A stretch of DNA of 64,000 bases from Streptomyces sp. CCM_MD2014. GTDB lineage: Bacteria > Actinomycetota > Actinomycetes > Streptomycetales > Streptomycetaceae. Position 1 is the first letter of the stretch, and each line of letters starts with the position of its first letter. Location: the NCBI RefSeq assembly GCF_000772045.1, contig NZ_CP009754.1:3472001-3536000 (forward strand). The letters are read 5' to 3'. Shown here piece after piece: positions 44,906 to 54,996 of the stretch. The notes below the pieces were generated by a model. The model worked only from the letters and a program-made list of their open reading frames with translations. It was not told the origin of the DNA and searched no databases. The translations under genes and the position numbers were made by a program.

Positions 44906-45038
44906 AGGAACGTTTCTCTGAAGCGGCTCGAGGAACGGCTCGAGGAAGGATTCGACGGAGAACCCGAAGCAGGACCCGGAGAAACCCGGACATACGCGCA
45001 GACGCCCCGAGAGCCCCGGCGCCGGAGTCCCGACGCGG

Positions 45039-45953
45039 TCAGCGCGCCGCCGGCTGGCGCTCGCCCGCCCGGGCCAGCTCGTCGAGGGTCGCCGTCACCG
45101 CGGGCACCTGCGCCAGGTCGGGCAGCGTGAGCGCGACGATCTCCCGCCGCACGGCCGGCTCCAGCGTGACCGTCCGTACGCCCCGGGGCCGCACGGACTC
45201 GACGGCGAGCTGGGGCAGTACGGCCACCCCGAGCCCCGCGCCGACCAGGCCGACCACCGCCGGGTAGTCGTCGGTCGCGAAATCGATGCGGGGCGAGAAC
45301 CCGGCCCCCTCGCACACCTCGACCAGCTGGCCGCGACAGCGCGGGCAGCCCGCGATCCAGGACTCCCGGGCCAGCTCGCCGATGGCCACGGCCCCTCGGG
45401 TACGGGCGAGCCGGTGCTCCTCGGGGACCAGCGCCACCAGCCGGTCGGTCAGCAGCGGCCGTACGACGAGGTCGTCCCACTCCTCCGCACCGGCCGCACC
45501 CTCGTAGCGGAAGGCGAGCGCCACGTCGCAGTCGCCCTCGCGCAGCAGCTCGACGGACTTCGGCGGCTCGGCCTCCTCCAGGAAGACCCGGGTGCCGGGG
45601 TGGGCGGCGCGCAGGGCGGCCAGGGCGGTCGGTACGAGGGTGGAGCTGCCACTGGGGAAGGAGACCAGCCGGACCCGCCCGGCGCGCAGCCCGGCGATCG
45701 CGGCGACCTCCTCCTCGGCCGCCGTGAGCCCGGCGATGATCCCGGCGGCGTGCCGCACCAGCGCCTCTCCGGCCTGGGTCAGCCGCATCTCGCGTCCGGT
45801 GCGCACGAGCAGGGGCGTGCCGACGGAGGCCTCCAGGGCCTTCATCTGCTGGCTGACGGCGGGCTGGGTGCAGCCCAGCTCGCGCCCGGCGGCGGAGAAG
45901 GAACCGGTCGACGCCACGGCGCGCAGGACACGGAGATGACGAGCCTCGATCAC
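45039..45953 (-). CDS. LysR-type transcriptional regulator
   Basis: The product has 304 residues. The N-terminal winged HTH is LRVLRAVASTGSFSAAGRELGCTQPAVSQQMKALEASVG, and the effector-binding domain follows from residue 90 (VRLVSFPSGSSTLVPTALAAL). The GTG start follows CTCGGGGGT. It is divergent from a MOSC-domain gene with 81 bases between, the classic LysR arrangement, and an inverted repeat GCGACCC-N21-GGGTCGC sits there. The likely target is the MOSC gene and/or itself. Inducer unknown. The effector domain contains a CPRC pair (GCPRCRGQ), which could be redox or metal sensitive. Confidence 0.92.
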   Translation of the reverse strand: MIEARHLRVLRAVASTGSFSAAGRELGCTQPAVSQQMKALEASVGTPLLVRTGREMRLTQAGEALVRHAAGIIAGLTAAEEEVAAIAGLRAGRVRLVSFPSGSSTLVPTALAALRAAHPGTRVFLEEAEPPKSVELLREGDCDVALAFRYEGAAGAEEWDDLVVRPLLTDRLVALVPEEHRLARTRGAVAIGELARESWIAGCPRCRGQLVEVCEGAGFSPRIDFATDDYPAVVGLVGAGLGVAVLPQLAVESVRPRGVRTVTLEPAVRREIVALTLPDLAQVPAVTATLDELARAGERQPAAR

Positions 45954-45967
45954 ACCCCCGAGGATAA

Positions 45968-46002
45968 GCGACCCTTTGACCGGACGCCGAATAATGGGTC
46001 GC
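45968..46002. promoter_or_regulatory. Inverted repeat between LysR and MOSC genes
   Basis: GCGACCC (45968-45974) and GGGTCGC (45996-46002) lie in the 81-base divergent spacer with 21 bases between them. It is a plausible LysR operator by position. Confidence 0.4.
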
Positions 46003-46034
46003 CGCTTTGAGCGCGCATGGCCTACCGTTCTCGC

Positions 46035-46718
46035 ATGCACCTTCCCGCCATGAGGCTTCTGTCCGTCAACCTGGGCCGCGCGAGGGCGGTGCCCTACACG
46101 GACCAGCCCGAGGGCGTCACGGGCATCGACAAGCGGCCCGCGGACGGGCCCGTACGGGTGGCGGCGCCCGGGGCGAAGGGCTTCGGGGCGAGCGGACTCG
46201 CCGGCGACGCCGTCTGCGACACGCGGCACCACGGCGGCGACGACCAGGCGGTGTACGCGATGGCGCGCGAGGACATGGACGTCTGGGAGCGCGAGCTGGG
46301 CCGCGAACTGCCGAACGGTTCGTTCGGCGAGAACCTCACCACCACGGGCCTGGACCTCGCCGGCGCCCTCATCGGCGAGCACTGGCGGATCGGTCCCGAG
46401 CTGCTCCTGGAGGTGACGTCCGGGCGCATCCCCTGCCGCACCTTCCAGGGTCACCTGGGCGAGCCGCGCTGGGTGAAGCGCTTCACGGAGAAGGGTGCGC
46501 CGGGCGCCTACTTCCGCGTGCTCGAACCCGGTGAGATCCGTGCGGGCGACCCGGTGCGCATCGTGCACCGGCCCGCCCACGAGGTGACGGTGGCCCTGCA
46601 GTTCCGCGCGGTGACGACCCAGCGGGAGCTGCTCCCCCGGCTGCTCGCGGCGGGTGACGCGCTGCACCCGGAGGCGCTGGCGTCGGCGCGGAAGTACGTG
46701 GCGGAGTACGGGGCCTGA
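46035..46718 (+). CDS. MOSC-domain protein (YiiM-like)
   Basis: The product has 227 residues. The MOSC core shows DTRHHGGDDQAVYAMAREDMDVWERELGRELPNGSFGENLTTTGLDLAG and the conserved cysteine in GRIPCRTFQGHLGEPRW, after which a C-terminal helical segment (TTQRELLPRLLAAGDALHPEAL) resembles YiiM/3-alpha extensions. MOSC proteins handle molybdenum cofactor-linked sulfur transfer or detoxify N-hydroxylated compounds. ATG 46035 was chosen at the start of the conserved segment; an upstream codon at 46017 is in frame. It is probably controlled by the divergent LysR regulator. Confidence 0.9.
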   Translation: MHLPAMRLLSVNLGRARAVPYTDQPEGVTGIDKRPADGPVRVAAPGAKGFGASGLAGDAVCDTRHHGGDDQAVYAMAREDMDVWERELGRELPNGSFGENLTTTGLDLAGALIGEHWRIGPELLLEVTSGRIPCRTFQGHLGEPRWVKRFTEKGAPGAYFRVLEPGEIRAGDPVRIVHRPAHEVTVALQFRAVTTQRELLPRLLAAGDALHPEALASARKYVAEYGA

Positions 46719-46772
46719 GCAAAGCGGACGTGCTCGGTCCGCACTCGTGATCCCGCCCCCTAACCTTGCGCC

Positions 46773-47546
46773 ATGACAACGGCATTGATTACGGGATCGA
46801 CGGCGGGCCTCGGCGCCGCGTTCGCGCGCCGGCTGGCGGCCGACGGGCACGACCTGGTGCTGGTGGCCCGCGACACCGAGCGGCTGCGCGAACAGGCCAC
46901 CGAACTGCACGACCGGCACGGCATCGAGGCGGAGGTGCTGACCGCGGACCTGTCGACGGACGCCGGCATCGACGCGGTGGCCACTCGGCTGTCGGACCGC
47001 AGGAGCCCCGTCGACCTGCTGATCAACAACGCCGGGTTCGGCAACAAGGGCCGTTTCCTGGAGGTCCCCATGGCCGACGAGCTGACCATGCTCAAGGTGC
47101 ACTGCGAGGCGGTGCTCCGGCTGACCTCGGCGGCGGTGGAGGCGATGCGGGAGCGGGGCCGCGGCGGCGTCGTCAACGTCGCCTCGGTCGCCGCCTTCGT
47201 GCCGCGCGGCACCTACGGCGCCTCCAAGGCGTGGGTCGTGCAGTTCACCCAGGGCGTGGCGAAGGACCTGTCCGGCAGCGGCGTACGGCTGATGGCCCTG
47301 GCCCCCGGCTTCGTGCGCACCGAGTTCCACGAGCGGGCCGGCATGGGCACGGACAACATCCCGAACTGGATGTGGCTCGACGCGGACAACGTCGTCGCGG
47401 CGGCCCTCGCCGACCTGTCCCGCGGCAAGTCCCTGTCGATCCCCGACCCGCGCTACAAGACCCTGATGGGCGCGGCGAAGCTGGTGCCACGGGGCCTGCT
47501 GGGCGGGATCACGTCGCGGACGGGGCGCAAGTACGGGCCGCAGTGA
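46773..47546 (+). CDS. Short-chain dehydrogenase/reductase
   Basis: The product has 257 residues. The cofactor motif is ALITGSTAGLGAAFARRLA (TGxxxGxG), NNAGFGNKG follows, and the catalytic residues are Ser in VASVAAFVP with Tyr and Lys in TYGASKAW (YxxxK as Y-G-A-S-K). The DLSTDAG pattern and the end PRGLLGGITSRTG fit the DltE/YqjQ-like SDR branch that acts on acyl or ketone substrates. Substrate unknown. It is 54 bases after the MOSC gene and may share its transcript. Confidence 0.9.
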   Translation: MTTALITGSTAGLGAAFARRLAADGHDLVLVARDTERLREQATELHDRHGIEAEVLTADLSTDAGIDAVATRLSDRRSPVDLLINNAGFGNKGRFLEVPMADELTMLKVHCEAVLRLTSAAVEAMRERGRGGVVNVASVAAFVPRGTYGASKAWVVQFTQGVAKDLSGSGVRLMALAPGFVRTEFHERAGMGTDNIPNWMWLDADNVVAAALADLSRGKSLSIPDPRYKTLMGAAKLVPRGLLGGITSRTGRKYGPQ

Positions 47547-47619
47547 GGACGCGGGCCGGCGAGGGGAGCAGCCGTGGCGCCTGTCGCGAGGCAGAGAGCT
47601 GACACGACGACAGCGGCCA

Positions 47620-48276
47620 CTACGCTGCCGTGACCCTTCGGCGGATCGCTTCGAGCCACTTCCGCAGGGACATCCCTCCAGGCGGCAGGAGCTCGAGGCC
47701 CAACGCACTGGTCGCGGCTCGGAGCTCCCGATCCGACGACACCATTTCCAGCAGCTCGCCGATTTCCTGAGCCGCTCGTGCGCGGTCCTCCGAATCGGTC
47801 TCGCCGACGTACTCGTCGAGGGCCTCTTCGCGGGACGCGTAGAGGTAGGAGAAGTCCTGGTGGAAGTAGGCGCCGAGCAACTGGCCCAGGGAAGGGAAGC
47901 GCTCGTTCCATTCCCAGGACGTTCGCGGGGTCGCCTGCGGAACGCGTGACGGATCGTGCAGGAGGCGGTCAAGGTGGCCTCTCACCACGCGCAGACAGTC
48001 CTCAACGGTCGTACCCCTTGGTGGTTGAATGTGCGGAAGGTACTCCACTTCGTCCGCGATCTCGTCGGAGAACAGGCCGACGGAGAGAAGGTCGTCGATC
48101 TGCCGGATCGCCGTCGCCGCACGCGCGGGGTCCCGTGCGGCGATCCGGAGATAGGCGGAGAGAGCCGGCCCGGGGACTTCCGCGGTGTCGGAGAATGCGA
48201 AGTCCACGTTGGCGTACGACTCCAGCAGGTCGCTGAGCTCGTAAAAACGCTGTCCTGGCGGCAGGGAATGACTCAT
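47620..48276 (-). CDS. Two-domain CdiI-like immunity protein
   Basis: The product has 218 residues that fall into two similar halves. Residues about 10-110 include DLLESYANVDF, ALSAYLRIAARDPARAATAIRQIDDLL; residues about 125-215 include SLGQLLGAYFHQDF, ALDEYVGETDSEDRARAAQEIGELL. The pattern L-x-YF-H-x-D and a following helix with A-x-x-EI-x-x-LL is that of contact-dependent growth inhibition immunity proteins (CdiI_2-type). It is immediately downstream of the toxin gene (21 bases) on the same strand, as immunity genes are. It should bind and neutralise the RNase A-like domain. The two halves suggest duplication, so one may be specific to a lost partner toxin. Confidence 0.8.
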   Translation of the reverse strand: MSHSLPPGQRFYELSDLLESYANVDFAFSDTAEVPGPALSAYLRIAARDPARAATAIRQIDDLLSVGLFSDEIADEVEYLPHIQPPRGTTVEDCLRVVRGHLDRLLHDPSRVPQATPRTSWEWNERFPSLGQLLGAYFHQDFSYLYASREEALDEYVGETDSEDRARAAQEIGELLEMVSSDRELRAATSALGLELLPPGGMSLRKWLEAIRRRVTAA

Positions 48277-48297
48277 CAGCTGCTCCGATTGCGGGTG

Positions 48298-50425
48298 CTA
48301 GGGCTGTGGGAACGAGGTGAGGACGCGATATCCGGACGGCGCCGACGGGTCGGCCTTGAGGATCACCCGTACCCCCTTCACCCACTTCGTCGGCTGCCCG
48401 TGCGTGAAGTCGTAGCGAGTGAGATGCAGCCCCGTGTACTCGTCGAACTTCGCTTCCAGCCGCAGTGGCCCCTTCGCCCCCTTGGCCAGCCAGCCCGAGA
48501 TCTTCCGTTGGTTGCTTGCAATGGTGAGAGTCCTGTCGGTGAAACGCTGTGCGGCGTCGACGTCCACGTAGCGTGAGTCGGCGGCGAGGTCGGCATCTTC
48601 CCGCAGTCGCTTGCGCATGCCGTCAATGGTCTTGTCCACGTGCTTGTCGATGGTGTGGGCCTTGCTCCTGCCCCCAAGGCTCTTGCCCTCGTCACCGCGG
48701 ACATCCGCTCGATGCTCGGGTTTCGTACGGCCCTTCCGTTTGCTTCTGGGCCACGCGTTGTAGTCACCGTCGGAGCCGTTCGTGGCCCCCAGCCCCATGA
48801 GGACGAGCCCGGCCGAGCCCAGGACACCGGCGCTGAGGGCGGCCTCAGCGGTGAGCGCTCCGGCCGCTCCGCCTCCCGCCAGCGCAAACCCTCCGGGAGG
48901 GAAGAGCGCCAGCAGCGAGAGCAGGAGAAGAGCGAACCCGAGGTACACCAGAAACGTGTTCAGCGCGTCGAGCAGATGCACCGTCCGTATCGACTTGCCG
49001 TCGGGGCCCACCTCGCCCAGTCCCTGCCACAGCAGGAACGTCCCCGTAGTGGCCGCCCCCAGTGCGGTTCCGAGGCGGAATCGGTGCGCGACCAGCAGTT
49101 CCGCCACGGGTTGTGCCGTCACGGCCCGCCAGGTACGCAGCAGCACAGTGAGCTGGTAGGCGATCCAGACGAGGGCGGCGATGCCGAACCCCATCATGAT
49201 CTTCGGGCCCGGCCCGGTGGTGAAGAACTCCTGGAGACCGGCCGTGTCCTTGAAGGAGCCGACACCCAGGAACAGCAGTGCCGGCACCGCGAGCAGGCAC
49301 GGCACGAGCAGCAGCCAACGGTCGCGGGGGCGGCGGGCTCTCCGGGCTGCCTTCAGCCACGTTCGGAGGTTGACCGTCTGCCAGGCCTGCTGGTTGTCGG
49401 ATGCGTCCATCCGCACGGTGATCCCGGCGACGACACGGCGGAGTTCTTCGGATTCGACGGTCGGCGCCGATGTGGCCGCGTACAGCAGGGAACGCCGAAG
49501 CCTGATGTAGCGCAGCCCGACCAGCAGGCTCCAGGGCGCCCGCCAGGTCGTATAGCGGAGCAGCGCTGCCACGCTGTCTCCGTCGGCGCGTTCGGTGGCA
49601 AGCAGTACGCCGGGCACGGACCGCTTGCCCCTGTGGAGGCGGCCCAGATCGACGATCAGGGCGATGGCCAGACACACGAGTGGCGCAGCCCATGCGTGCG
49701 CGTTCAGGTTCTCGAGCCACTGTTCGGCCTTACTGCCCGGCTCCCGCGCCGCGTAGTTGTTCACCGTGTGGTGAAAGACAGCCGCAGCGAAGGGGGCCAC
49801 CGACAACAGGCGCACCCACCCGCACGTACCCCACAGCAGTCCGACCCCGAACCCCGCGAGGGTCGACAGCACCAGATGCTGAAACGTCTCTGTGGCCGGA
49901 GGTCCGGCCGTGCCCAGTTGGCTGAACGGTGCGGGCAGCCAGGCGGTAAGCACCTGGCCCAAGCCGGGGACATAGGGAAGGAGACAAGCTGTCAGGGATG
50001 ATCCAGCCCTCACCACGAGCTATCGCCCGGTCCGCGTCCAGACCGAAACGGAGCACCGCCTCCAGCAGTCCGAATCCAGCGCCCAGCGCCCCGCCCAGCA
50101 CCGTGAAGTCGCTCAGCCCCCACTGCCGGCGGACCCGGCGGCTGCATCCCACCAGCAGCAGCGGGGCGATTTTGATCAGTTCCTCTGCCCACGGCGCCAC
50201 CGTGTAGCTGGTGGTGTTCACCACCGTGATCAGCGACTGCCCCGACTGGTCCGCGTAGAGGCGCGTGTAGGCGAGTTCCACCACCGCCGTGGCCACTCCA
50301 CACCCGTACACCCCCACCGCGACGGCCAGCAGCACAGTGGAAAGACGCACGGACCGCGTCGGCCATGAAACGGCGTAGAGCTGTAAAACACCCCAGACAG
50401 CCGCTACCGCCATCATCAACGTCAC
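48298..50425 (-). pseudogene. PrsW-like protease/RNase A-like toxin fusion, frameshifted
   Basis: The first frame (GTG 50425, GGGGGG upstream) gives about 147 residues with membrane helices, the PrsW-type EE motif in APWAEELIKIAPLLLV and GAGFGLLEAVLRFGLD. Near 49981 one extra base (TCT-C-CTTCCC) breaks it, and the second frame continues LPYVPGLGQVLTAWLPAP, then FHHTVNNYA (the PrsW His motif), helices, and a cytosolic linker. It ends in an RNase A-like toxin domain: HTIDKHVDKT, MRKRLREDADLAADSRYVD, ISGWLAKG, and VRVILKADPSAPSGYRVLTSFP. Joined, the protein would have about 700 residues. The C-terminal domain resembles bacterial RNase A-like toxins of CDI systems, and the immunity gene follows by 21 bases. 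It is likely inactivated here by the frameshift, unless ribosomes slip or the base is a sequence error. Confidence 0.75.
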
Positions 50426-50564
50426 GCCAGCCCCCCGCCGGAACGACCATCAATTCGCAGTTGTGAAGGTGATGTTATGGAGTCGATCGTCGCCACAGCA
50501 AGGGACTTGAGACGTCAGGGCGCGCAGAACGCCACCGCGTGGATGCCGACGTGCGCCGCAGAGG

Positions 50565-50822
50565 TCAGTCGGCAGGCTCCTGGAAGTTCTCCCAGTGCTT
50601 CTTGGCCTCGGACATGGACTCACGCAGTGAGGGCTCTGCTGCCTCAACCGGTCCCAGTTCCTCGCCGTCGACCGTGTACAACCGCTCGCCCGAGACAACG
50701 AAGTAGGAGTCCTCACCGGCGGGGACGCCTGTGAACTACGTATAGGCGAAGCAGTGTCCGGCGAGGCCTCCGTACTCGGACGAGAGGATCTCTCCGCCCT
50801 GAGAGCTGCCCGTTGCCAGCAC
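50565..50822 (-). pseudogene. Remnant frame with in-frame amber
   Basis: From GTG 50822 the minus strand reads 85 codons ending at TGA 50565, interrupted by one TAG at 50736-50738. The peptide looks protein-like (GGEILSSEYGGLAGHCFAYT, then FTGVPAGEDSYFVVSGERLY, with KKHWENFQEPAD at the end). An acidic, aromatic-rich C-terminus argues for a once-real gene. Family unknown. Confidence 0.5.
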
Positions 50823-50874
50823 TCGTTTGTCCGCTCCGAGCAGCTTCTCGCGGCCTGTCCCAGTCCGAGTACGG

Positions 50875-50967
50875 CTACTGCGGCAGCCGCGCTCCGTCCA
50901 TCAGGAAGACGGCGTCCTGGTAGTGGCGCAGTGCTGCGTGGGCGAAGTGGTGTTCTTCTGAATTCAC
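50875..50967 (-). pseudogene. N-terminal fragment of a lost gene
   Basis: Thirty codons from GTG 50967 (NSEEHHFAHAALRHYQDAVF, then LMDGARLPQ) end at TAG 50875. The start resembles the first helix of HEPN-like proteins in Streptomyces that continue NADHLYGLAAECALKALM, but that continuation is absent. It is a truncated remnant at best. Confidence 0.35.
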
Positions 50968-51164
50968 CGGCACGGCACGGCACGGATCTTAGGGCGCGCT
51001 TCACCCGGATGGCCCAGTTCCGGATCTTGAACCGGGGCGTCACCCGAACGTGTGGTCCATCCCCGTCTGCTCCTGGCGAGGTACCGGTGCGACTTAGCGT
51101 CGGGTGGCTGCGCCCGCAGCAGGCGGGAGGTCGCAGGTTTCGGCGAGGGAGAGGGCGGCATCGC

Positions 51165-52454
51165 GTGAACGCGGGCACTGGTGACGGGGACGAGCTGTAC
51201 GTCGACGGTTCCGACGGGGGGCGCACGGGCGGGGCGAAGGCGGGCCGAGGTTCCGTGACCGGCGGGGGGACGGTGATGTTCTCCGACGCTCCCGGCGGTG
51301 GGAGTGGACCGGCGCCGGCGGTCCCGGCCCCGGGCCACCGTCCCGGTGCCGCCCCCGACGCCGCCGGTGCCCGGGCCGCCTCCGTCCCTCGCGCTCGGCC
51401 CGCCCCGCGCCCCGGGCCCGACGGCGTCCCTGCCAAGTCCCGGAAGGCCGGGAAGGCGGGGAAGGCCCGGAAGACGGGGCGGTGGGCGAAGGTCGGGCAG
51501 CGGATCGTGCCGGACGACCTCCAGCCCGAGGTGTTGCGCGTGGAGCTGACCGAGCTCGGGGACGCGTTCCGCGCGTACCAGCGGCACCCCGAGCCGGACC
51601 TCGCCGCCCTCGCCGAACTCCACGACCGCAAGGCCCGCGCCTTCGCCCTGTGGGCCGACGTCACCGGCGACGCATCCCTGCGCGAGGAGGCGGACCGGGC
51701 TGCGGCGGCCGCGCGGACCACCCGAGAGATGGACGCCAACCGGCACGGCGTCCCGGTGGGTGAAGACGGACCGCTGGTCGAGCGGTTGCTGACCCGGGGC
51801 CAGGGCGTCCACGCCCGCAATGTGCTGGAGCACCTCCGGGTCACCTCACCGCTCCCCGAGGCCGAGGCGCGGCTCGCGGTGCTGATGATCACCCTGCGGG
51901 CCGCGCGTGCGGGTACCGGGAACGTCACCGGGCAGGACCTCAGCGGCTGGTTGCAGGGCGACGCCGAGCGGGTGCTCCAGGCGCTGGCCGACATGGGGTG
52001 GCTGCTCCTGCCGGAGGACGTCGCCCCCGACGACGCGCTGATGTCCCGGCCCGAGGAGCCCACGCAGGTCACGGTGCCCACTCTGATTCCCACCCAGCCC
52101 CGCCCGTTCTTCTTCGGCAAGGTCACCCGGGCGCGGCTGTCGGGGTGGGCGCAGAAGGTGGTGGGCGACCGGAAGCTGCGGAAGAAGAAGGCGGGGCCGG
52201 CCACTCGGCTCCTCGCGGTGTACACCGCGGCCCACAGCCGTCCCGACGGGTGTCTGGGAGAGGCCGTCGAGGACGGTGACGGGCTCGCGCTGGAGACAGT
52301 GGCCTCCTTCTGCGGCCTGCGGCCCGAGGACGTCGCCGAGCACGCCGGACTGCTGGCCGCCGCGGGCTGGCTCGAGGAGGACGCCGACACGGCCGGGGGA
52401 CGGCTGCGGGGACGGCTCGCCGAGCGCGTACTGCCGCTGAGCGGACTGCTGTGA
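51165..52454 (+). CDS. Conserved Streptomyces protein of unknown function
   Basis: The product has 429 residues. The first 115 are Gly/Pro/Ala-rich with a basic Lys/Arg/Gly patch (SRKAGKAGKARKTGRWAK). From about residue 120 the protein is helical and well-composed (DDLQPEVLRVELTELGDAFRAY, LHDRKARAFALWADVTGDA). The last 110 residues look like a pair of winged-helix-type motifs (TRLLAVYTAAHSRPDGCLG, VASFCGLRPEDVAEHAGLLAAAGWLEED). A transcriptional or DNA-binding role is possible but not supported by a family hit I can name. GTG 51165 follows GGGAGAGGG; longer frames upstream enter the degenerate zone. It is convergent with groEL. Confidence 0.7.
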   Translation: MNAGTGDGDELYVDGSDGGRTGGAKAGRGSVTGGGTVMFSDAPGGGSGPAPAVPAPGHRPGAAPDAAGARAASVPRARPAPRPGPDGVPAKSRKAGKAGKARKTGRWAKVGQRIVPDDLQPEVLRVELTELGDAFRAYQRHPEPDLAALAELHDRKARAFALWADVTGDASLREEADRAAAAARTTREMDANRHGVPVGEDGPLVERLLTRGQGVHARNVLEHLRVTSPLPEAEARLAVLMITLRAARAGTGNVTGQDLSGWLQGDAERVLQALADMGWLLLPEDVAPDDALMSRPEEPTQVTVPTLIPTQPRPFFFGKVTRARLSGWAQKVVGDRKLRKKKAGPATRLLAVYTAAHSRPDGCLGEAVEDGDGLALETVASFCGLRPEDVAEHAGLLAAAGWLEEDADTAGGRLRGRLAERVLPLSGLL

Positions 52455-52476
52455 CGGCACCTTCCTGAGGTTCGTC

Positions 52477-52533
52477 AGGGCAACGCCCCAAGGGGCGCGG
52501 GGAATTGCGCGACCCGCCGCAACGGCCCCGACC
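52477..52533. repeat. Dispersed Streptomyces intergenic repeat (AGGGGCGCGGGGAAxTGCGCGAC type)
   Basis: The stretch GCCCCAAGGGGCGCGGGG-AATTGCGCGACCCGCCGC matches a short family I recall as common in many Streptomyces intergenic regions. It is palindromic at its core (CGCCCCAAGGGGCG). A genome-wide count would confirm it. Confidence 0.5.
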
Positions 52534-52547
52534 CTGCGGTACCAGGA

Positions 52548-52585
52548 AACGGTGCCCGGCCCCCCGCAGGGGACCGGGCACCGTT
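52548..52585. terminator. Bidirectional terminator, groEL / 51165 gene
   Basis: AACGGTGCCCGG (52548-52559) pairs with CCGGGCACCGTT (52574-52585), a perfect 12-bp stem with an inner CCCC/GGGG extension, between convergent stop codons. Confidence 0.85.
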
Positions 52586-52610
52586 CGCTCAGCTCAACTC
52601 AGCGCAGCGC

Positions 52611-54269
<1,659 letters not shown>

Positions 54270-54366
54270 TTATACGGCAACTGCGCCCCCGACGCCCGGC
54301 TTTTTATGGTCGCGGGAGCCAGGGGCGCAGCTGGAAAGCAAGGTGCTTCGAGATGAAGTGCTACTT

Positions 54367-54675
54367 CTACTTCTCGACGATCGCGAGCACGTCGCGGGCC
54401 GAGAGGACGAGGTACTCCTCGCCGTTGTACTTCACCTCGGTGCCGCCGTACTTGCTGTAGAGCACGACGTCGCCGACGGTGACGTCGAGCGGAAGACGGT
54501 TGCCGTCCTCGAAGCGGCCCGGGCCCACGGCCAGGACGACGCCCTCCTGGGGCTTCTCCTTGGCGGTGTCCGGAATGACCAGGCCCGAAGCCGTGGTCTG
54601 CTCGGCGTCGAGCGGCTGGACCACGATGCGGTCCTCGAGCGGCTTGATGGCAACCTTGGAGCTGGCGGTCGTCAC
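54367..54675 (-). CDS. groES: Co-chaperonin GroES
   Basis: The product has 102 residues. Cpn10 signature: [29 protein letters not shown] with the mobile loop [35 protein letters not shown] and [31 protein letters not shown]. It forms the lid of the GroEL ring. The ATG 54675 follows GGGGGAGGT. The operon promoter lies between two CIRCE operators upstream. Confidence 0.98.
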   Translation of the reverse strand: MTTASSKVAIKPLEDRIVVQPLDAEQTTASGLVIPDTAKEKPQEGVVLAVGPGRFEDGNRLPLDVTVGDVVLYSKYGGTEVKYNGEEYLVLSARDVLAIVEK

Positions 54676-54774
54676 GATCCGACCTCCCCCTTCGGAGATC
54701 TCACGGGGTTAACTGTCTGAGGTGGCGACCAGGTCGATCCGTCGTCGCGGGTGCCGGACCTGCCCGTCGCTTTG

Positions 54775-54801
54775 TTGGCACTCTCCGGTGGGGAGTGCCA
54801 G
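54775..54801. promoter_or_regulatory. CIRCE operator 1 (HrcA site)
   Basis: TTGGCACTC (54775-54783), N9, GAGTGCCAG (54793-54801), matching the CIRCE consensus TTAGCACTC-N9-GAGTGCTAA with three substitutions. It lies at the promoter-proximal side of groES. Confidence 0.93.
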
Positions 54802-54806
54802 ACCCG

Positions 54807-54836
54807 AGACTATGACCGCGATTAGCACTCGGTCAA
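54807..54836 (-). promoter_or_regulatory. groES-groEL promoter
   Basis: On the minus strand TTGACC (54836-54831) and TAGTCT (54812-54807) are 18 bases apart. The -35 box lies inside the spacer of CIRCE 2 and CIRCE 1 covers the start of the transcript, so HrcA binding would block both. Confidence 0.8.
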
Positions 54837-54848
54837 GCGGAGTGCCAA
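54822..54848. promoter_or_regulatory. CIRCE operator 2 (HrcA site)
   Basis: TTAGCACTC (54822-54830), N9, GAGTGCCAA (54840-54848), one mismatch from perfect CIRCE. Two CIRCE elements upstream of groES are typical of Streptomyces. Confidence 0.95.
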
Positions 54849-54916
54849 TGCCGGCGGCGCGTCGGCGGGGATTTCTGGTGAACGCCGGTTTGTGGAGGCA
54901 CCCTGCGTGGGTGTGG

Positions 54917-54996
54917 GCGTCGCTGGGGGCTGCCGCCCCCAGGCCCCCGCTTCGGCCCTGAACGGGCCTTGTCCTCAAACGCCGGACCGGCTGTGA
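54917..54996. repeat. Dispersed Streptomyces intergenic repeat (GGGGGCTGCCGCCCCCA type)
   Basis: The stretch GGGGGCTGCCGCCCCC, then CCCCCGCTTCGGCCCTGAACGG and CTCAAACGCCGGACCGG matches a repeat I have seen in many Streptomyces intergenic regions. It contains the hairpin GGGGGCtgccGCCCCC and ends at the stop codon of the deacetylase gene, where it may act as its terminator. Confidence 0.6.

Larger units (their letters stand above)
50426..51164. other. Gene graveyard between toxin gene and 51165 gene
   Basis: The 739 bases contain no intact gene. Two minus-strand fragments are described separately. The rest shows open frames of shadow composition. The block looks like a decaying accessory insertion between conserved core genes. 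Confidence 0.6.
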
